From Acidobacteriota bacterium (GTDB taxonomy: Bacteria > Acidobacteriota > Terriglobia > Bryobacterales > Bryobacteraceae): 53,072 bases of DNA. The notes under the pieces are model-generated. The model saw only the letters and a list, made by a program, of their open reading frames with translations. It was not told where the DNA came from and ran no database searches. Shown here one piece after another: positions 16,751-25,425 of this stretch; position 1 is the first letter of the stretch; each line of letters begins with the position of its first letter. The stretch lies in NCBI GenBank assembly GCA_029776225.1, contig JAKOTR010000047.1, positions 1-53,072 on the forward strand. Reading direction: 5' to 3'. A program made the position numbers and the translations under genes.

Positions 16751-19028
16751 CTACCCAAACGCCATCGACGGCCCGGCAACGCTCTACTCGCCGGTGGACG
16801 CTTTCTCCACGCGTCCGCTCGAAACAACCGCCACGCTACAGGTCCTGGCCGGCGACACGACGATCAGTGTAGCTTCGACAGATGGGTTTGCGCCCACCTA
16901 CGGAATTCTTTCGATTGATGACGAGCTGATCGTCTACGGCTCGAAAACGGCGACCCAGTTCACCGGCTGCCAGCGCGGGGCCTTCGGCACAACGGCGGCG
17001 CAACATGCCCAGGGAGTGGCGGTGAAAGCCAACATGGTCTCGGCGTTCATCACCGCACTCCAATCGGCCGTCACGGCGATTGAGAACGAGCTGGGCACCG
17101 TGGCTGCGCGGAACTACGTCCGGCGCGACGGCGCGGTCACCATCACCGGCGTGAAGACGTTCATCGATGGAGCGGAGTTCGGTTCCGGCGTGAAGGCCGC
17201 CACAGGTCTGGTGCGCCTGCCCAACGCCGGCGCAATCAAGTGGCGCAAGGCCGACAACTCGGGCGACCTCGGCATGGCGTTGAACGCGAACGACCACCTC
17301 GCGTTCGATGCGGTTATCGACTTCGCCGCAGGACAGACGTTCGGTGCGTTCTCGTACCCGGATGCCACGACTACCTCGAAGGGCATCGTGCAGATCGACC
17401 CGGTCGGCGGGATCGCGGTGAACGGTGGCGTGATCTCGCTCGCGAACTCTGGCGCTACGCCCGGAACGTATTCCAAAGTGACCGTGGATGCCAAGGGCCG
17501 CGTGACGGGCGGCGCGCCGCTCGCGGGCTCAGACCTGCCCGCGCACCAGCATATCGCCAGCGACATCGTGAGCGGCGCATTCGGCGTGCCGCGCGGTGGC
17601 ACCGGACTGACGACCATCGAGGCGAACAAGCTGCTCTACTCACCGGCCCAGGACACGCTGGCCGAGTTGACGATCGGCCCTGGCTTGTCGCTCGCGGCCA
17701 GCGTGCTGGCGCTTGGCAGCCATGGTCACGACCAATCGGACGTGGCAGGGCTCGTGACCGACCTCGCAATGCGGCCGCTCAAGGGACCCGGCTTCGCGCC
17801 TTCCCGCGCCGCCGTCATCAACTCCTCTGGAGCAATTGATGCGGCAGTTGGGAACGGCGGTGATTGCGTGCTGGTAGACGGCACCTCCGCGGCGAAAGCC
17901 GATGCAAGCCATACGCACTCAGCATCGGACATCGTCTCCGGCGCGCTGGCGCTGGCCCGCGGCGGCACGGGAGCGGACCTTTCAGCGAGCGGTCCGGGTT
18001 TCCTTAGGCAGACGAGCGCAGGGGCGGCTGTTACTGTTGCAGCGCTCCAAGCCAGCGATCTCCCCACGCACGCGCACACGTCCGCGCAGGTCAGCGATGC
18101 GACGCCGAACGCCATCGCGAGTACGGTCGTCCTGCGCGATGCCTCGGGCGGCGCCAGCTTCGCGTATGCTGCCGCCAACAATTTCTCGGCGTATCTCGAC
18201 TCGCATTTCCAGTCTGTGGAGTGCGGCCCTTACGGAACCGTGGGTGGCGCATTCGAGAACATGGCGAAATACTCCGAAGACTTCTCGGTGGCGACCTGGG
18301 ACAAGAACGGCGGCTCGTGCTCGGTGACCGCGAACGCCGCGACGGCGCCCGACGGCAACACGACGGCCGACCAGGTCACTGCCGTCACCGCCACCCCGGT
18401 CATCCAGCAGCAGATCGCAGGCCTGGCGCCCGGGGGCCAGTACACGTTCTACATTTGGGCGCGCGTTGAATCCGGAACGCGCAAGGTCTCGATCGCCATC
18501 GTGGATAATCCCTATGCTGCGTACCTTGCCGGCCCGACGCAAATCACGCTCACAACTGCATGGCAGCGCTTCAAGATCACCGGGACGCTGGCGGCCGGCC
18601 AGACCGGCCTCTGGATCGTCGTCCGTCAGTTCGACGGCAACGGCGACGACTGGACCAGCGGCTCGATCCTGCTCTGGGGCGCGTGCCTCCAGCAGGGCAA
18701 CGACCCGAAGAAGGGATACGCCCGCACGTGGGGCTACCAGGCGACGCCGGTCGCGGCCGGAGTTGCATGCGGCCCGCTGCTGGTCGCAGCGAAGGACAAT
18801 GTGGAAACACCGTTCCGCGTCGCGGGCCCTGGATCTAATCTCGCCGACCACACACTCCTGCAGGTCACGCCGGCGGGCGAACTTCTGATCGCGGGTGGCA
18901 GCGGCAACGGTTACCGCTTCGCGGAACTGATGAACGCCAGCAATCCCTCGGGATGGTCCGGCGTGATCAAAGTCAAGAATCCCGCCGGAGTGACGGCGGG
19001 CTACATTCTGCTCTATTCAAGCCCGTAA
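16743..19028 (+). CDS. phage tail fibre protein with carbohydrate-binding-like domain
   Basis: 761 aa, overlapping the stop of the preceding gene. Repeated fibre elements are clear: three 'ASDIVSGAFGVPRGGTG' / 'ASDIVSGALALARGGTG' / 'LQASDLPTHAHTSAQVSDAT'-type repeats with 'AHQH', 'GHGHDQ' and 'SHTHS' His motifs typical of long tail fibres. Residues about 510-650 (AKYSEDFSVATWDKNGGSCS ... QYTFYIWARVESGTRKVSI ... GLWIVVRQFDGNGDDWTSGS) form a galactose-binding-like beta-sandwich as in carbohydrate-binding modules. A terminal segment gives 'TPAGELLIAGGSGNGYRF'. It should recognise the host surface. No intramolecular chaperone motif is evident. Confidence 0.85.
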   Translation: MSNYPNAIDGPATLYSPVDAFSTRPLETTATLQVLAGDTTISVASTDGFAPTYGILSIDDELIVYGSKTATQFTGCQRGAFGTTAAQHAQGVAVKANMVSAFITALQSAVTAIENELGTVAARNYVRRDGAVTITGVKTFIDGAEFGSGVKAATGLVRLPNAGAIKWRKADNSGDLGMALNANDHLAFDAVIDFAAGQTFGAFSYPDATTTSKGIVQIDPVGGIAVNGGVISLANSGATPGTYSKVTVDAKGRVTGGAPLAGSDLPAHQHIASDIVSGAFGVPRGGTGLTTIEANKLLYSPAQDTLAELTIGPGLSLAASVLALGSHGHDQSDVAGLVTDLAMRPLKGPGFAPSRAAVINSSGAIDAAVGNGGDCVLVDGTSAAKADASHTHSASDIVSGALALARGGTGADLSASGPGFLRQTSAGAAVTVAALQASDLPTHAHTSAQVSDATPNAIASTVVLRDASGGASFAYAAANNFSAYLDSHFQSVECGPYGTVGGAFENMAKYSEDFSVATWDKNGGSCSVTANAATAPDGNTTADQVTAVTATPVIQQQIAGLAPGGQYTFYIWARVESGTRKVSIAIVDNPYAAYLAGPTQITLTTAWQRFKITGTLAAGQTGLWIVVRQFDGNGDDWTSGSILLWGACLQQGNDPKKGYARTWGYQATPVAAGVACGPLLVAAKDNVETPFRVAGPGSNLADHTLLQVTPAGELLIAGGSGNGYRFAELMNASNPSGWSGVIKVKNPAGVTAGYILLYSSP

Positions 19029-19039
19029 AGGACAACGAC

Positions 19040-19393
19040 ATGAAACTGATGCTGGACCACACCCAGCGTCTGAACCTGCACGCCCTTCTGGGCGCGCAGC
19101 GGGCGGACGTGGGTTCGATTCGCGCAATTTGGGCCATCCAGGACCGGCTCGCGCTTGATGCGAACGAGGAGAAGGCCCTCCAACTGAAGCGAGAGGTTGT
19201 CGCCGGCCAGGAGCGCGTCTTGTGGAATCCCGCGCTCTCGATTGCCACAAAGGAATTCGAGTTCTCCGATGCGGAGGTCGCGCGCATCAAGGCGGCGCTC
19301 CAGACGTGGGACTCGTATGGGGTCGCCGCCGATCGCCGGTGGCTTCAGCCGCTCGTCGACGCGCTGTTCTCGACGGACCGCACGGGGCCATAG
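19040..19393 (+). CDS. small phage protein downstream of the fibre gene
   Basis: 117 aa from the ATG at 19040, 12 nt after the fibre stop, with AAAGGA as Shine-Dalgarno. It is soluble and helical (MKLMLDHTQRLNLHALLGAQ ... IWAIQDRLALDANEEKAL ... FEFSDAEVARIKAALQTWDS), with no signal peptide. I recognise it only as the type of small conserved protein found after tail fibres. It may be a fibre chaperone or cell-entry accessory, which is an inference from position. After its stop, about 90 bp separate it from the antisense host-type block and may hold a remnant of the next phage gene. Confidence 0.65.
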   Translation: MKLMLDHTQRLNLHALLGAQRADVGSIRAIWAIQDRLALDANEEKALQLKREVVAGQERVLWNPALSIATKEFEFSDAEVARIKAALQTWDSYGVAADRRWLQPLVDALFSTDRTGP

Positions 19394-19483
19394 GAGGAAG
19401 GCGAAGCGTACTGGAAGACCGTTGGCGGGCATCGCCGCATCACATGTAGCCGTGGAGGCGGGACTGGCCGGCAAACGGCGTTC

Positions 19484-20140
19484 TCACTTGTCTCTGCGCC
19501 TGAAAGTGAAACCGATCAGGAACTCCACCTGGTCCGCCCGCGTGCGGACGTCGGCCGAGAAGGGATCCTTCGCCCACCGCGTGTAGCGCACCCTCGGCGC
19601 GATCCCGACTCTCCACCACGGCGTCTCCACTCCTACGCCCGCCGTAGCGCCCACGTGGGATGGGTCAGATCGATTGAGATTGCCGGTTGCACGAAACGAT
19701 GGTCCAGCCTCCACGAACGGCATCACCCGGCCCGCACGGAGATTGTACTTTGCCAGGACTGGGAATTGCCAAGTCAGCACCGTTGCCGGCGCCCAACCGA
19801 TGACCGCGTTGTTCCGATCAAAGGTGGCTCCTTGGCGGTAGTGCAGTGGTTTGTAGAGCGCATCGACCCCGACCGAAAGCTGCGGGAGCAACCGGACACC
19901 CAGTGAGACGCCGACAACGTACCCGCCCGCGTCCGATTCCGCGATGTCGGGGGGAAACTCAGAGTATGGGGGCGGAAGATCTGAAAGCGGGATGTAGTGA
20001 GAGACGAAGTCCCGGTTCGCATAGCCTCCCGCAACCACACCGAACGAAACACGCTGGGCTAATGCGCCCGGCGCCAGCAAACTCGTGGCGATGAGAGCCA
20101 GAGTAGGAATAAAGCCGCGAGGTTTCCGATGGACGCTCAT
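19484..20140 (-). CDS. outer-membrane beta-barrel protein
   Basis: 218 aa from the ATG at 20140; an upstream in-frame start at 20191 is less likely. The signal peptide ends at 'LAPGALAQR' (about residue 29). The mature chain alternates hydrophobic and polar residues with Gly at turns ('VSFGVVAGGYANRDF', 'GGYVVGVSLGVRLLPQLSVG', 'VEFLIGFTFRRR') and ends in an aromatic-rich strand, the pattern of small 8-stranded OmpA/OmpX-type barrels. It is read away from the phage operon and begins the host-type block. Likely surface-located; ligand unknown. Confidence 0.8.
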   Translation of the reverse strand: MSVHRKPRGFIPTLALIATSLLAPGALAQRVSFGVVAGGYANRDFVSHYIPLSDLPPPYSEFPPDIAESDAGGYVVGVSLGVRLLPQLSVGVDALYKPLHYRQGATFDRNNAVIGWAPATVLTWQFPVLAKYNLRAGRVMPFVEAGPSFRATGNLNRSDPSHVGATAGVGVETPWWRVGIAPRVRYTRWAKDPFSADVRTRADQVEFLIGFTFRRRDK

Positions 20141-20218
20141 AGGAATTGGACAGGCACGACACGCCCACACGCCCGCAACGCCAAACACCAAAGCATGACA
20201 CCGGTTTGTATTGTTCGG

Positions 20219-21214
20219 CTAATTCGGGGTGGTTTCGAGACGGTATCCAGCGCGGGCTCGAATCAATGCCCGCGGGTACTCCTTCTGCTTTGCCGGGCCA
20301 AGGCGGACGGTAAGGCGCCGAAAGGCCGGCCTGTTGATCTCGGACGGTGGGTAGAATCCAAGCAGGTATCGTGATCTGATCCGGGCAAACATCTCGCCCA
20401 GAAAGTCCTCTCTCTCCCTCCGGCTCGTCATCTCGCCGCCGGTCTCGTTGACGATCCGCTCGATAGAGAGGTAAACCCGGTTGGCCGCTGGCTTCCTCCT
20501 GTCGTCGACGATCGGGGGCACACCCGGGATCGGTATGCCGATCCGTGTGATACGCCCGCCGCCGGCGGGCTCGCGCGTGTGAATGACGACCGCATTGGCC
20601 GTGGCATTGGATTCCAGCAGCTCGGTCACCACTGCATCGAGCTTGGCTTTGGAACGAGATTCCTTGTCGTCTGTCAGGACCAGAACAGCGCGGCGGCGGT
20701 CCTGTGATGGCTTACCTTCCGAGCGGAGTAGCTCAGCGGCGGCCGCCAGCGCGTCGTACAATCGCGTACCCTGGTCCAGTCTCAAAGTATGGGCGACTGA
20801 ACGCTCGGCTTCCCGCAACAACTCGGACCTCGATTGGGTCAAACCAAGCACAATCTTGGGTTTGGCGGAAAACGTCATCAGGGCCACGCGATCCCGAGGG
20901 AGGAGGTCCTCAACTGCCCAACGAAGGGTCTGGACCAGCGCCCGAGACGCCTCGATCATGCTGCCGCTCACATCAAGCAACAGCACCAGGTCGAGTGCGA
21001 CGGAGCCAAAATCGAAAACCTTGATCTCACGTGGCTCGCCTTCGTCCAGGACCTCGAAGTCCTCGCGGTTTAGCGAACTGATGACTTTGCCGGTATCACG
21101 ATTCAGAACCTGAGCATCAATCAGAACTAGCGCGGTCTCGGAGCGAAAAATGGGTTCCTGGCTGGCCCAACATCGGACTGCGGAAGTCGAGAGGATAAAC
21201 TGACGACGTGTCAT
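20219..21214 (-). CDS. VWA-domain protein (VWFA-related Acidobacterial type), MIDAS intact
   Basis: 331 aa from the ATG at 21214. The N-terminus is a weak export signal (RRQFILSTSAVRCWASQ). Residues about 26-75 form the short beta domain that precedes the VWA fold in this family ('VLIDAQVLNRDTGKVISSLN', 'EDFEVLDEGEPREIKVFDFG'). The VWA fold follows, with the MIDAS motif DVSGS at 81-85, 'RVALMTFS', 'GTRLYDALAAAA' and 'AVLVLTDDKESRSK'. The C-terminal 'SRYLLGFYPP' and 'IRARAGYR' complete the family pattern. These proteins are abundant in Acidobacteriota; roles in adhesion or secretion are assumed, not shown. It is divergent from 21470. Confidence 0.85.
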   Translation of the reverse strand: MTRRQFILSTSAVRCWASQEPIFRSETALVLIDAQVLNRDTGKVISSLNREDFEVLDEGEPREIKVFDFGSVALDLVLLLDVSGSMIEASRALVQTLRWAVEDLLPRDRVALMTFSAKPKIVLGLTQSRSELLREAERSVAHTLRLDQGTRLYDALAAAAELLRSEGKPSQDRRRAVLVLTDDKESRSKAKLDAVVTELLESNATANAVVIHTREPAGGGRITRIGIPIPGVPPIVDDRRKPAANRVYLSIERIVNETGGEMTSRREREDFLGEMFARIRSRYLLGFYPPSEINRPAFRRLTVRLGPAKQKEYPRALIRARAGYRLETTPN

Positions 21215-21222
21215 GGAAGTGA

Positions 21223-21256
21223 GCGGGCGTCCGTACCCGAAGAAGTGGACGCCCGC
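21223..21256. repeat. 10-bp perfect inverted repeat in the 5' leader of the VWA gene
   Basis: GCGGGCGTCC (21223-21232) and GGACGCCCGC (21247-21256) are exact reverse complements around a 14-nt loop. In the minus-strand transcript the hairpin ends 8 nt before the ATG at 21214, where a Shine-Dalgarno would be expected and none is seen. It may act as a translational hairpin or an operator, or be a displaced terminator. The rest of the 255-bp gap to 21470 shows no other gene. Confidence 0.5.
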
Positions 21257-21469
21257 CTCTCTCTCCCCGTTACAGTCTATCTCGCGGCTGGTATGACATC
21301 GACTACCGGTCGGCGTGTGAGGTATGAGCCCCAGCAGCCATCCCCGTCCTGCTGCCGACAAAGACGGCCGCTGCAGGAGGTGGACTTGGGCAAGCGAGAC
21401 GACACCCACGGCCGCAATGGCTGAAACCGTCGACACCACCTGTGCGTCTCCACCCCTGGTGAATTTGAC

Positions 21470-22465
21470 ATGTTTCGCTCTCCGTGCTTCCTTTCCCGGC
21501 ATGTGAGCGTCCTTTTCGTGTGTCTGCTCTCAGTTGCTCACAATACGTTCGCGCAAGATCCAGGGCAAGTCTCTGAGAACCGATCCGATCAACGTGTGGT
21601 GCAGGTGGACGTGGGCGTCTACGACAGGAATCGAGCCACGCCGATTCTGGGCTTGTCGTGCGACGATTTTGACCTGAATGACGGCGGTCAGGCGGCGGAA
21701 CTGATTTCGTGTAAGCCCATCACCGCCCTTGACGTCATTCTTGTGGCCGATGAATTATCGCTCCGGCTCGTGCCAGGACGCGCGTTCCAGCAGGATCTGA
21801 AGCGAGGTCTCTCGAATTGGCGCAAGGCCGACCGCGTCGCGTTGCTCAGCCTCATCTATGGAGATCTCCGGTGGCTTTACGATTTCACTAACAGCCCCAA
21901 GCCCATTCTGGACATCCTTAACGGAGCCAAAACACGGCCACGAATCCAGAGCCTCAACCAACCGATATTCGATGCGATTTCCGAGGCGGCACAGAAACTA
22001 CGAGGCTCTGTCGCCGATGTCCGGGCGATCCTCGTACTATCGAACGACCGAGAGAGGCGCTCGCAGGCCAAGCCAGATTCTGCGGCAGAGGACGCTCTCA
22101 AGGCGAATGCCAGCATCTACCAGATCATTCTCAACAACATCGGCGGCAGCGTCGGTGTTGTCGGGCTCCCGTGGCCCTTACCTCGACCCGAGATTCGCGG
22201 CCAAGTTCCCGTTCCGCCCCCGTCGCCAGCAATGACGAGGATCGTCCTGCGAAGCGGGGGAGAGCAACTCGCCACCGCCGTCTTGCAAAATGCATTCAGC
22301 ACAATGATCGAGCTTCTGCGCGGGCGGTATATCTTATCTTACCGTCGCCCGCTCAGGAAACAAGGCGATTACCACGCCATCTCGGTGCGACTGAGCACTT
22401 CTGCCGAACGCAAACACCCAAATGCCATCGTAAGAGTGCGAGCCGGCTATTACACTCCAGGCTAG
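21470..22465 (+). CDS. VWA-like secreted protein with degenerate MIDAS
   Basis: 331 aa. Signal peptide at residues 1-29 (VSVLFVCLLSVAHNTFAQ). The order matches the neighbouring VWA proteins: beta lead-in 'VDVGVYDRNRATPILGLSCD', VWA core 'ITALDVILVADELSLRLVPG', 'DVRAILVLSNDRERRSQA', and the C-terminal 'GRYILSYRRPLRKQGDYHAI' with 'VRVRAGYYTP'. The DxSxS metal site is replaced by VADELS (92-97), so metal-dependent ligand binding is probably lost. It is convergent with 22475, only 9 nt apart. Likely a diverged paralogue of its two neighbours. Confidence 0.8.
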   Translation: MFRSPCFLSRHVSVLFVCLLSVAHNTFAQDPGQVSENRSDQRVVQVDVGVYDRNRATPILGLSCDDFDLNDGGQAAELISCKPITALDVILVADELSLRLVPGRAFQQDLKRGLSNWRKADRVALLSLIYGDLRWLYDFTNSPKPILDILNGAKTRPRIQSLNQPIFDAISEAAQKLRGSVADVRAILVLSNDRERRSQAKPDSAAEDALKANASIYQIILNNIGGSVGVVGLPWPLPRPEIRGQVPVPPPSPAMTRIVLRSGGEQLATAVLQNAFSTMIELLRGRYILSYRRPLRKQGDYHAISVRLSTSAERKHPNAIVRVRAGYYTPG

Positions 22466-22474
22466 AATTGCAAC

Positions 22475-23500
22475 CTACTGAACGTAATAGCCTTCGCGTG
22501 CCCGCACCACCGCGTTCGGATAGCGTTTCCGTGCCTCCTCCGTCAGCGACACGGTGATTCGCCGGAACGTGCCAGTCTCCGCCTTTGGTGGCCGGTACCA
22601 CACGCTATACCGATTGCGGATGCGCGCCAGCATTTGGGGGAAGCTGTCTCTCATGCGCGCCGATATGAGCGCATCGCCTCCGGTTGCATGCGCGATATGA
22701 ATCACGTTTTCCTGCCTATAACCAGGATCCTCAGGACGGTCCCGCGGGGGCGGCAGCCTTCTTCCGAGATGTTGGCGATGGATAACGATTGCGTTAAGTA
22801 CGGTGTCCGCAGCCAACAGTTCGCGTATGATGCCAGCGTCCGGAACCGGCTCGAAAGGCACATCAGGATCATCGCCCCGGCCTGGCCCCGGCAGATTGTC
22901 AGTAATGATCAGGATTGCGCGCTTAAAAGCCGCCACGGGCGACAACCCTGCGTCGGAGTGGGCCAATAGAAGATTTAGCGCGGATGAAATTGGGGCGATA
23001 AGGCGAGTGCCCGAGCCATGTAGTACACCTCTTCGAGCGACTCGCTGAATGGCTCCTGCCACTAGCTGCATGTCCGAGGTAAGCGGCTGCTCGATGGTTG
23101 CCTCGACAGCAAACGACATCACCCCTATTTCGTCGTGCGGCCGAACCTGCTTCAGCACTGCAGTTGCAACAGACGCTATCTCGCGAAGGTCCCGTCGCAC
23201 ACTGCCGCTCATGTCGAGCAAAAGCACAAGGCGGATCGGAATTGATTCCTGGCCGAAGGCGATGATCGTTTGAGGCTCGCCCTCATCTTCCACAAGGAAG
23301 TCCTTCGCCTGCAGGCCGGGGAGAACGAGTCCGTTCTGCGTCACGGAAACCTGGACGTGAATGTTTGTGACTTCGGCCTCAAAGCGCGGTGTCTGGGCTG
23401 GCCAGCACAACCCAGGCACCGCCAAGAGGCATACTGCTTTCGAAACCAATCTCGAAAGCTTGAGATCACGTGGTCTGGTCAAGAGCGTTCCTGGCTCCAT
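22475..23500 (-). CDS. VWA-domain protein (VWFA-related Acidobacterial type), MIDAS intact
   Basis: 341 aa. A hydrophobic segment at residues 18-33 (LVSKAVCLLAVPGLCW) likely serves export. The lead-in domain has 'IHVQVSVTQNGLVLPGLQAK' and 'FLVEDEGEPQTIIAFG'; the VWA fold has DMSGS at 96-100, 'IGVMSFAVEATIEQPLTSDM', 'GTRLIAPI' and 'RAILIITDN'. The C-terminal 'RNRYSVWYRPPKAETGTFRR' and 'VRAREGYYVQ' match the other two. Three paralogues within 3.3 kb, two with an intact MIDAS and one without, point to local duplication. No Shine-Dalgarno is obvious at the start used. Confidence 0.82.
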   Translation of the reverse strand: MEPGTLLTRPRDLKLSRLVSKAVCLLAVPGLCWPAQTPRFEAEVTNIHVQVSVTQNGLVLPGLQAKDFLVEDEGEPQTIIAFGQESIPIRLVLLLDMSGSVRRDLREIASVATAVLKQVRPHDEIGVMSFAVEATIEQPLTSDMQLVAGAIQRVARRGVLHGSGTRLIAPISSALNLLLAHSDAGLSPVAAFKRAILIITDNLPGPGRGDDPDVPFEPVPDAGIIRELLAADTVLNAIVIHRQHLGRRLPPPRDRPEDPGYRQENVIHIAHATGGDALISARMRDSFPQMLARIRNRYSVWYRPPKAETGTFRRITVSLTEEARKRYPNAVVRAREGYYVQ

Positions 23501-23552
23501 GCTGTTTCATGCGCCTGCTTGCTGGGGAAGTCCCAGGACGGCCCGCTTAGCA

Positions 23553-24254
23553 TCACGGCAACGAAACCGTTCTGGAGTGGCCGCCGGTCGTGCCGGTCTT
23601 CTCTGTGATCGTGTAGTCCTGAGGGATCGCAAACAATGAAGCTTCCGGTTCACCGATCCGTATATTGTCATACTGCTGGACAGATTCGCCGCGAGAGGAA
23701 CTCTGCTTGATGTAGAGCGGCAACTGGATCGTGGTCGCGGTCCACACCTCTGTTGTGACGAAGCCAAACTGCAGCTTCTGGTCGCCTTTCGTTACCGTCT
23801 TTCTGCCGCGCGCAAGGTATCCGGCGATTTCCTTCTCGCCTAGATCCTCCACGGCTTGACCCAGAACCGGCTGGCCAGTCGCGGGCACGCTGCGGGAAGG
23901 CGGCGGCAGCTCTGGCTTGGCGACCGACGGCATCAGGATAATTGTAGCTTCTTTCGTCGTGTGGTTTAGGTGGGTAATGGTGCGTGCCTTGGGATCGGTG
24001 ATGACCGATCCAAAACTTGTATCTTGTCGGGTCTTGCCGTCCTGGCTACGCCAGTACTTACCGCTTTGGGATTGGGTGAAGCCGCCGTGAGGCGTGTTTG
24101 ACACAACCGTCGTCTTGACGTCCGCGCTCAAGGCCGGACGGTTGGCGTTGGCACCTGCCACTGTGCCTGGAATCGTAAACTGCGCGCGGACGCTAAGCGA
24201 GATTAGCATAGCGCCACCGGCGACGGCAATGTGCTTCAAGCATCGCTGTGTCAT
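23553..24254 (-). CDS. secreted protein of unknown function (DUF4412-like)
   Basis: 233 aa from the ATG at 24254, preceded by GGAGG. Signal peptide at residues 1-24 (IAVAGGAMLISLSVRAQ). The chain resembles small exported proteins that bind or report on bound groups ('GKYWRSQDGKTRQDTSFGSV', 'ITDPKARTITHLNHTTKEAT', 'EKEIAGYLARGRKTVTKG', 'ATTIQLPLYIKQSSSRGESV'), a pattern I associate with DUF4412 or LolA-like periplasmic folds; identity is uncertain. It lies upstream of the VWA gene at 23500 in the same direction, about 50 nt away, and may be co-transcribed with it. Confidence 0.7.
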   Translation of the reverse strand: MTQRCLKHIAVAGGAMLISLSVRAQFTIPGTVAGANANRPALSADVKTTVVSNTPHGGFTQSQSGKYWRSQDGKTRQDTSFGSVITDPKARTITHLNHTTKEATIILMPSVAKPELPPPSRSVPATGQPVLGQAVEDLGEKEIAGYLARGRKTVTKGDQKLQFGFVTTEVWTATTIQLPLYIKQSSSRGESVQQYDNIRIGEPEASLFAIPQDYTITEKTGTTGGHSRTVSLP

Positions 24255-24286
24255 GGTATCCTCCAAAAATCTCCCGGCAATCCTTC

Positions 24287-25060
24287 TTATAGGAGCACTT
24301 TCTCCACATACAGCCCCACACCGGTATTGACTATGTAGGTGTTCAAGTAAGGGTCGACCGCGATGAACGTAAAGCCAGCGCTTTGGACGATCGGGTAGTA
24401 GCAATAGTAGCAGCGCTCATCGAAGCCGTAAGCGCCGAGGTCCATGTTGTCGTATGCCTGCCAGATGACCGTCAACGGGGAGAACAGTGCGAGATCGGCG
24501 CTGATCATCGGCGGATAACCGAGTGGTTCGACGGAGGTGAATACGAACGCGCAGTGCGCAGTGGTGAGTTCTGCCCCTACTACAGCAGATCCGGGCGAGA
24601 TTTGATCGGGGTAGTACTGATATGGCCAGTAATAGTAGTCCTGGCTGACCATTACGGGGGGCACCGGCACGGCAAATCCCTCGCATGGTGGAGGATAGAC
24701 CTCGAAGTGCAGAACCGGTGTTGCCTGAACACCTCCGACGTACCAAGTCTCCACCCAGGATCCAACTGTGCTCGGGTCCATGATGCCGGACAGCACGAAC
24801 CTGCCAGTAGCGTCCGTTTCTCCATAAACTGTACAGCCCAGCGACTGGCCGTTGTGAGTGGCGCATACTTTCACTTCTTCGTGCGGCGGGCCGGTGATGT
24901 CGATCCGCCACTCGTCTCCGACGATGAAATTCGTTCCGCCACGCGTGAGGTTAGTGAGTTGGACGGTTGGCGTCTGAGCCGCGGCTGACTGGACGCAAAG
25001 GCTTGCGACCGCCAAAAGCGCCAGACCTGATATCAGAGGCGCTCGGCTGGCGGAGAGCAA
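24287..25060 (-). CDS. secreted Tyr-rich protein of unknown function
   Basis: 257 aa from a TTG at 25060, chosen because ACGAGGA lies 9 nt upstream and the frame opens with the signal peptide 'APLISGLALLAVASLCVQSA' (cleavage near AAAQ). In-frame starts as far up as 25315 give an implausible basic leader. An Ig-like or CarboxypepD-like beta region (about 30-105) is followed by a Tyr-, Pro- and Asp-rich C-terminus with Cys pairs ('DYYYWPYQYYPD', 'AYDNMDLGAYGFDERCYYCY'). Family not recognised. It ends 32 nt before the start of 24254 on the same strand, so an operon with it is likely. Confidence 0.65.
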   Translation of the reverse strand: MLSASRAPLISGLALLAVASLCVQSAAAQTPTVQLTNLTRGGTNFIVGDEWRIDITGPPHEEVKVCATHNGQSLGCTVYGETDATGRFVLSGIMDPSTVGSWVETWYVGGVQATPVLHFEVYPPPCEGFAVPVPPVMVSQDYYYWPYQYYPDQISPGSAVVGAELTTAHCAFVFTSVEPLGYPPMISADLALFSPLTVIWQAYDNMDLGAYGFDERCYYCYYPIVQSAGFTFIAVDPYLNTYIVNTGVGLYVEKVLL

Positions 25061-25299
25061 GACGTTTGGTCCTCGTTTCAGGATGGTTGTCGGCCCGTCA
25101 GCGCCCACGGATCTGGTCGAACCTGCAAATGTGCGATTCACCTTAGCTGCCTCCTGTTGGCGAAGTCGAAGCGAGGCGGTGAGGGGAACTGATGGTGGAC
25201 CGGACTTCCGGGCCCGAAGCATGCGATACAAGCAGGCAATACGGCGGGGCAATGCTTTCCGCAGCTTCGGTCTCACGATCTCCGCATCCAGCCTCACCG

Positions 25300-25425
25300 C
25301 TATCGCCCCAGCCAATCGATATCACAGGTCGGCAGCAGCTCGATGCCGTAGATGCCGTACTTGCCGTAAATTGGCACGCCCTGAACATTAACGATTAATA
25401 AGGTTTTCCCTTGCGCTGCAACCAC
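25300..25425 (-). CDS. possible 41-aa ORF or gene remnant overlapping the HTH gene
   Basis: On the minus strand a GTG at 25425 opens a 41-codon frame overlapping the end of the HTH gene by 31 nt. It contains 'KTLLIVNVQGVPIYGKYG' and ends 'IELLPTCDIDWLGR' before a TAG. The Gly-Tyr pattern stems from a short DNA repeat (GATGCCGTA, GATGCCGTA, CTTGCCGTA on the plus strand), so it could be fortuitous. The residue choice looks protein-like. There is no Shine-Dalgarno. The remaining 25061-25299 stretch shows no gene I can support. Confidence 0.28.
   Translation of the reverse strand: MVAAQGKTLLIVNVQGVPIYGKYGIYGIELLPTCDIDWLGR

Noticed and set aside
25340-25375. GATGCCGTA tandem repeats as a possible CRISPR or microsatellite array
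   Set aside because: Only two exact and one diverged 9-bp copies, no spacers, no cas genes.
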